This document shows, piece by piece, positions 58,270-64,000 of a stretch of 64,000 nt of DNA. The notes under the pieces are model-generated. The model was not told the DNA's origin and ran no database searches. It saw nothing but the letters and a program-made list of their open reading frames with translations. Origin of the DNA: Acheta domesticus (Eukaryota > Arthropoda > Insecta > Orthoptera > Gryllidae); assembly GCA_031308135.1 (NCBI GenBank), contig JAHLJT010009419.1:61116768-61180767 (forward strand), written 5' to 3'. A program made the position numbers and the translations under genes. Positions within the stretch are counted from its first letter, which is position 1. The number at the start of each line of letters is the position of its first letter.

Positions 58270-60500
58270 AGGCCGAGGTGTGCGGGTTTTTGAAGGTCGG
58301 AAAATCCACAGTAGCCATGTCACCCTTGTGGCATGTAAAAGAACCCTGGAGGATGCCCGGCAAAATCAAAACCCCTCCAACAAATCCCGTCCTAATGAGA
58401 TCTCACTTTATCCCAACCAGACAGTTCGGATATAGTTAACTGAGACCGATATATGGCAGAGAAAGTGAGAGTCAAATCCCAGGTGTATTTAGGGGACCAT
58501 TCGCGTGGTGCGCCTGCTTAGATACTGACTCTCTGACTCGCGTTGGAGGTAGACTTTCTAGGAAGCCTGGCTCGAAACTCGGATACGGAACAACTGCCTA
58601 AGGGCAGTTCCCCCGCGAATAAACTCGATAGATAGACTCACGGAAGGCGCTCGCTAAGCCAAGAAGACGAGTTAGAACCATTTATAAGAAAATATCGACA
58701 CAAAATCGCCGCGTAAAGGCGCTACTCCTGGGGAAAGAATCCTCCCCCCGCCCACACTTCACGCAGATTTAAGACGAAGCGGAGAATACTTCGGAGGCAA
58801 GAAACAGGCGCACATTCCACGCGCAACACGTTGCAATCATCTTCATAACGCGGAAAAAATGCGTCCTAGGTGCTTAAAATAAGATTGAAATAAGATGATA
58901 TAATAATAATGGCAACAGAAAGAGTAAGTTACTAAAAGTATTTCAAAAAATATTCTCTTCATTTTTTAGTGATATATTGTGTAATTATAATGCAAGGATC
59001 TGACTTATATAACTTTCTGTGTTATTCCATGCGCTCTATAAAAGTCACCATTTAATTCATTAAGTTCAAATAAAAAATATCTCAGAGACGGGCCACACAA
59101 ATCATGCTACATTATTTGGCTACACCAACGCAGAATCGTCCATGAGCTTCTTAAAATGAATTTGATAGATTTTTTGAACTTCTCGTCATTTTTAATTGTT
59201 AGGCGAGCAGCTACCTACGGAATAGAAAGCTGCTCAGACCTTCACAAAAGGAGTGGCAGGACGAAATGTAATTATAGGACATCGAGGGGAGTGCAGTTCC
59301 TTAAGGTTTACACCACATGGTTTCCTATATTTTAAGAACATTTACAATAGCTCTAGAAAATATTGACATGAAGGCTTGTACATCGTGACAGACGTCCAAT
59401 CTCATAGATGATTGCCAAATATTATTTACGTAACTCGAATTACATTGTATTGGATGCAATTTAATTCATGATGCCTGGGGCGTGGAGCGGGAGCTTTTCT
59501 GACCCAAGGGTACGTGTCAGGTGAGTGAAGAGGGAGGGAGAGGGGGGAGAGCAAGAGAAAAGCAAACCTCAAGAACGGAAATTAGCAAGGGCGAAGGTTA
59601 CTAGTGTTTCAATTGTGCTTATTTTGCAGTGAGACGAGAATTCAGAAATTTGGTGTTTTTAATGAAACTCGCTACCCCTTAGAAGTCGCAGAAAATCGTT
59701 TTCCGCCCATTGAACGCTTACTCAGGTACTACCATCCTCCTTAATTACGCAGATTTAATAATTTAACAATTCTATTTCCATTTTATTTCACTTCACTTCC
59801 CTATGCCATTTGTTAAACTTTAACTTGTTTATCTCTTTTATTTGTTCTTAGCGTATATTTGTGGCAAATTTGCAAGCTTTATGATAATTGTAAAACTTAT
59901 AAAATACTTAAAATATTAAATGAATTTTAGGGAGGATTACTCCAGATGCTCAATGCCCAAGAAGGGCTTAAAGACGTTGCAAAGAGGCAACAAATTGTGA
60001 AACGTTTAAGATACTTTGAAAAAAAAGAGTATTTGATTAATCACTACTAAAAAAATCAATCTCTCCAAATAAATATAATATAATCAGATTTACTTTTGCC
60101 ATTCACGTCACAATTACAAGGTGAAGCCATGTGCGAGAATTGAACCTCCGCACAGCTATTTAGGCATTTTCGGAATTAGGCGGTCGAAAGTTTGCTTCCC
60201 GTACTAGTCATGCGTTTCCAGAACAGATTTGCGGTGCCGGAAGCTTCAGTTAATCCTAACGTAGGGCTCCAACAAGCCGCTTCCATCCCGTGAATCCACT
60301 CGAGTGCGTTTTTTCGCTTCGAGGCCGCTTGCAGCGCTGGCATCGCGGTGCGCTGGGTGCGCAATGTGTGCTAACGAGCTACTCTGCGCCTGTTAGAGGG
60401 CGGTGGCTGAAAGCCCCTAGCAGTGGGTGACTACCTCTTCTTCTACGGCCATAATTTTGTTTTTAGCTCTCTGGATTGATTAATGATCACGGGCGCGTCA
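58270..60500. other. mixed unassigned DNA
   Basis: 58270-58860 is moderately GC-rich and may be SINE or other repeat body. 58900-60100 is AT-rich. 60180-60420 is GC-richer with no recognised content. GAGGTTCAATTCTCG on the minus strand near 60145 resembles a polymerase III B box. Confidence 0.35.
59931..60050 (+). CDS. possible short terminal exon, weak
   Basis: After TGAATTTTAG, 39 codons are open to TAA: GGLLQMLNAQEGLKDVAKRQ, QIVKRLRYFEKKEYLINHY. The sequence is helical and protein-like, but no upstream exon or family is recognised. Chance or a repeat fragment is equally possible. Confidence 0.2.
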   Translation, partial: GGLLQMLNAQEGLKDVAKRQQIVKRLRYFEKKEYLINHY

Positions 60501-60504
60501 ACGG

Positions 60505-60990
60505 TTAGAGCATTATTCCCGTAAGTGTAGTACATGCTTCATCGAGGGAAGTGGCGATGATCTTTCCCAGCTGGATGGCGAGATTCGGCCTCCCCGCCGA
60601 CCTACCCCACGGCTTGTGGGTTTTTTCTCCCTCAGGCGGGGTCCTGCCTCAGCCGGGAGAAGCTCTAAGCTTCCGACAGGTCTCCTGGTAGTGTACTGCA
60701 TGTGAGAGTGTGGTGTGTAAGTAGGGGTGACGATAGGACATTGAAGAAGAAGGAAAGGTCGCGCGCGGTCTGTGGCCCGTTTGTTATGATACTTCTCAGG
60801 CATTCGCCTGGTGTTGGTAGGAGAAACTATGGAAAACTACCGATCACAGCAGCCGTCCGCTAAAATGCTCCTCCCGTCAGCGGCTGAATTTGACCTAGTC
60901 TTATAGCTAGTGTTATAAACCCTGCCACCGTTGGGATTCGAACGCGAGGGCTTCCCAATCAGAGGTATTGCAGTGACATCAATTAAGCTG
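60505..60990 (-). mobile_element. tRNA-derived SINE-like repeat, copy 2
   Basis: On the minus strand the head reads AGCTTAATTGATG, CTCTGATTGGGAAGCC and GCGTTCGAATCCCAACGGTG, the order of a tRNA (D-arm, anticodon arm, T-arm with the polymerase III B box GTTCGAATCCC). The body shares blocks with 48335-48800 in the same order. No acceptor stem is formed, so it is a retroelement rather than a tRNA gene. Confidence 0.6.
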
Positions 60991-63900
60991 GTCATAGTTT
61001 TCTTGAGAAGTTTGTGGCTTCATTACGGTTTTAACCTTATATTTTGCACACAACGTAATTTCAAGTTTACTGCATCTTTTATTTCTTCAATAAATGTCTA
61101 TCTTGTCGTGCATTTAGAGAGAATTTCTTAATTTATAACTTACGTAGGTATCGTGTTCAGAGACTTTATTGTGATGTCAATTATTGTATTACATTTACAT
61201 TGCAATTATTTTTACCTTTTAGTCAATCGGATTAGGCAGATTAGTCTTAAGTAACGAGTGGAAAAATATGATCTTGATACGAGTGGGTAGCAGATAAGTG
61301 GTGGCTTCGTGAAATTCAATGCACTTTGAACTACAACCCGGAAGAAGAGGTACAAATATTATAATTCTTATTCGAACGGCAATCATTATAGTTGTAAATG
61401 TAAGATATGCTCGAGTATAGGTCACATCACAGATAAGCAGTTGATAACTCTGATAGGGAAATTGAGGTATTATAGAGCGCACTATTGAATTCATTTGTGC
61501 AAGTAAATTGTATTTTTCCTACGATATTACTATTGATCAACTGAATGCTATATGAAACGGTGTGGCAAATGTGGATAAGAACACTTTAAGAATTAACAAA
61601 GCTGCCTTCATTATTACTAGATTTTAGGTTCTATCGTATTTTATTTTCCGGCTTCCGAAAATAAAATACATAGGAACTTGTCTAAAAATAATGAAAAATG
61701 CCAAGTAACTTTACAATTATTACTTATTAACTGAAAGAACATAGCCAACAAAGTTTCGTTTATTTTGAAGTATGACTTTCGATTTATTTGTTTTCAATAC
61801 GATTTTCCATTTATTCATTTAATTTCATAGCATTAAAAGTTATTTCCTTTAAAAGTTTACTCCATTATTTCTGAAAACTATTAATTTTATAGGGCTCAAT
61901 TCTCTGTAAATGTATAATTTCAGAAATAATATTTACTTTAGCAATTTGGTGTCCTCCGGAACTAAACGAAAGTTGATTTTATAAGCTTCACTAAAATGAT
62001 CATCCTAGTTTTAATTCCTAAATGTTTAATTTCTTCCTTGAATTCGTAATGCGACATGACACTGTGAAATTACGCCGTCACAACATTGCGTGACCGCGGA
62101 AAACATGGCTTGAACTTCAAAAATAAAAGTTTGGTTTAGGAAATTTCGACCAGCAATTTATACAGAGCACATCAGCTGTGGAAGTTCGAAGCCTATTCTA
62201 TGAACCTGCTTATGTTTGAGACAGTATGAAATTGGCGAATGCGATCAGCATACTAACGTGTTTAAGAAGAATGTATTATGTGGTAATGCGTATTCATAAA
62301 TTGGTGACCTGGGACTGTTAAATTAATTTTTGAATAACAGATATCGCTTTTCTAGAACGTAAGGTAGGATTTATATTAATTTTACATAAAAGGTTTTGCG
62401 ATATCACAATAAATGTGATGAGGCACAAATTTCCACTAGTTTGAAGGTTTTCTGTAACATTATATCAAACCTGAAAATTGATATCAAACTTTAGGTTAAT
62501 TAAAAAATATAATTAGCTTCGAGCATGAAGGTAAATGCTTAAAGTGCATACGAACTACATTTATATACGAAGGATTAATTACTTTTTTTACGAAGAACTA
62601 AACTCTGTTTAATATTGCTTGTGAATACCATTGGTGCTAGGGTGCTGGAGAAATTGGATGTTCCAAGTGGTAGAGTTTTAAGAACATTTGTTTACCCCCT
62701 AGTTACTAAATCCACTAATATTGCTAAAATCCAATAAATGTAAATCTGCCAATACATATTGATAACGTATCTCATTATTAGTGTAACCGCTAATTGTCGA
62801 TTACATTTGAAACCAAGAAGAAAATAGAAGAGAAAACCCGATACCATATTATCAACTAATAGTTTCTCTGGTGGCGTAGAGATGGCGACATCCAGGAGAT
62901 TCATTTAAGAACGCACTCTGATAGTAACCAATCAGAAACTTTTGGGGAACAAACGGAAACGGCATGAACTGATGTCGAGAGAATTCATTCTATTCTAGTT
63001 GGAGTCGCCGAGGTGAACAGTCAAAAGAATTCGCTTCTTGTCGTGTTTGAGCCGCCGAGGTGAACAGTTAACTATTTTGTGCACGACATAGACGACGAGT
63101 GATACGTAGTAGGCTACGACGTATAAGAAAGTCTGTATTAATTTTGGAAATCTCATTCTGGAAATTTACTTATTGAATCTCAAGAATTATAAGAACTCTG
63201 TTTGATATTACAACTAGTTTGGCTTGTTACCATTACGAAGTCATAATTGGAAGCTCTCAACTTACATTCTTATGCGACCATCATCTTGGAGTGACCGATG
63301 GTAAAACGTCGCTAAGCAATGAGAGACGGCGCTCGGGGGCATCCCATTTTCCAACGCGGCAGGCAACACGGAGCGGTGCAGAAATCCAGCGACCTTGGAG
63401 GCGTGGACGCCGTTTTGCAGCCGGCTACGCAGCGCAGAGTAAAGGGAGGTCACCGGCCGTGAGTTGAACAAATACCGAAAGAACTTTCACGAAATTTCAA
63501 ATTAGAATTTCACAGAACAGTTGTCTTGGTAACTAATCGAGTCATTTCCTTTTCTCATAAAGTCGTAATTAGAATCAGATTCAGATATTTCTTGTGAATA
63601 TTGTAAAAATTGTGTTCTTACGTAAAACCATTTAACTGAATTCACGTATAATTGATTTAAGGGTATAAATACCACTTAGCAAAAAGTAAGCTGTATGAAA
63701 TACTGAATGGGAGAAAAGCCGTCCGATTATTTATTTCATAATAGCATTTGAAGGACTGGCTAAAGACTTTGTTAAACGAATTTTTTTTATACTGAAAGGC
63801 TAAGGATGAGCCAAATTCCAATTGTGAGAATTAAGTGTTATATTATTAATTGATTCAAAGGTGTTAAAAATTTGGAACATTGTATGTGCATGTATTTCTT

Positions 63901-64000
63901 TTTTCAGGATCATAATTTGAATTGTATTTCGTGTGTTTTATTAGTGATTTTTGTTATGTAAAGTGTATCTCTGTGTGTGTAAGTTATTATTTGAAAACAA
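60991..64000. other. AT-rich DNA, no gene seen
   Basis: Only short unsupported frames. A 17-bp phrase, GCCGAGGTGAACAGT with flanks, is duplicated 48 bp apart near 63007 and 63055. 63285-63470 is a GC-richer patch of unknown nature. Confidence 0.45.

Noticed and set aside
60880..60990. Possible functional tRNA gene on the minus strand (good B box)
   Set aside because: The acceptor stem does not pair and related sequence continues as a repeat body also present at 48 kb, so it is a tRNA-derived SINE.
1..64000. CRISPR arrays, rRNA, bacterial operons or endogenous viral genes
   Set aside because: None seen. The tandem repeats are microsatellites, minisatellites or palindromic MITEs without unique spacers, and all polymerase-like fragments are non-LTR retrotransposon sequences.

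Overview
The window is eukaryotic nuclear DNA, almost certainly from an insect. Genes are sparse and split by GT-AG introns, the background is AT-rich, and more than a third of the sequence is recognisable mobile-element debris: R4/Dong-type and jockey-like LINEs, hAT, Transib and mariner DNA transposons, MITEs and tRNA-derived SINEs. The element mix suggests a large, TE-rich genome such as a polyneopteran (cockroach, termite or stick-insect type), but that assignment is a guess. There is no bacterial operon, CRISPR array or rRNA, and I see no viral gene.

0-10 kb: a complete four-exon gene for O6-methylguanine-DNA methyltransferase (MGMT) lies on the minus strand (3737-9739), with a 5.2-kb last intron full of repeats. 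Its upstream region carries E2F- and NRF1-like motifs. 10-16 kb: a palindromic array, a 1.77-kb foldback element and a 180-bp MITE inserted next to each other in a LINE 3' end, and unassigned AT-rich DNA. 16-24 kb: a 2.58-kb hAT-like element with a perfect 8-bp target duplication, a mariner transposase scrap, and a 1.4-kb non-coding repeat split by a jockey-like LINE.

24.4-28.6 kb: a near full-length but frameshifted Dong/R4-type LINE, bounded on both sides by (TAA)n, the target this clade is known for. 28.6-30 kb: a MITE and a diverged inverted copy of the 1.4-kb repeat. 30.0-34.7 kb: the last three exons of an unrecognised minus-strand gene. 35.6-40.0 kb: a second, 5'-truncated Dong copy on the minus strand, interrupted by a 1,840-bp Transib-type transposon. 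Its 17-bp inverted repeats start with the V(D)J heptamer CACAGTG and it is flanked by perfect CGACG duplications. This is the most interesting object in the window.

40-64 kb: a possible coding exon at 41 kb, another copy of the 1.4-kb repeat, several MITEs, LINE remnants and SINEs, and three CpG-dense blocks (47.2-47.6, 53.1-54.1 and 56.9-57.3 kb). The last block holds a plausible minus-strand transmembrane exon beside a 0.9-kb GAA polypurine tract. Most of the remainder is AT-rich DNA in which I see no gene.

The only host genes supported are MGMT (strong), the C-terminal exons at 30-34.7 kb (moderate) and the transmembrane exon at 57.2 kb (moderate). Everything else with protein similarity is mobile-element debris.
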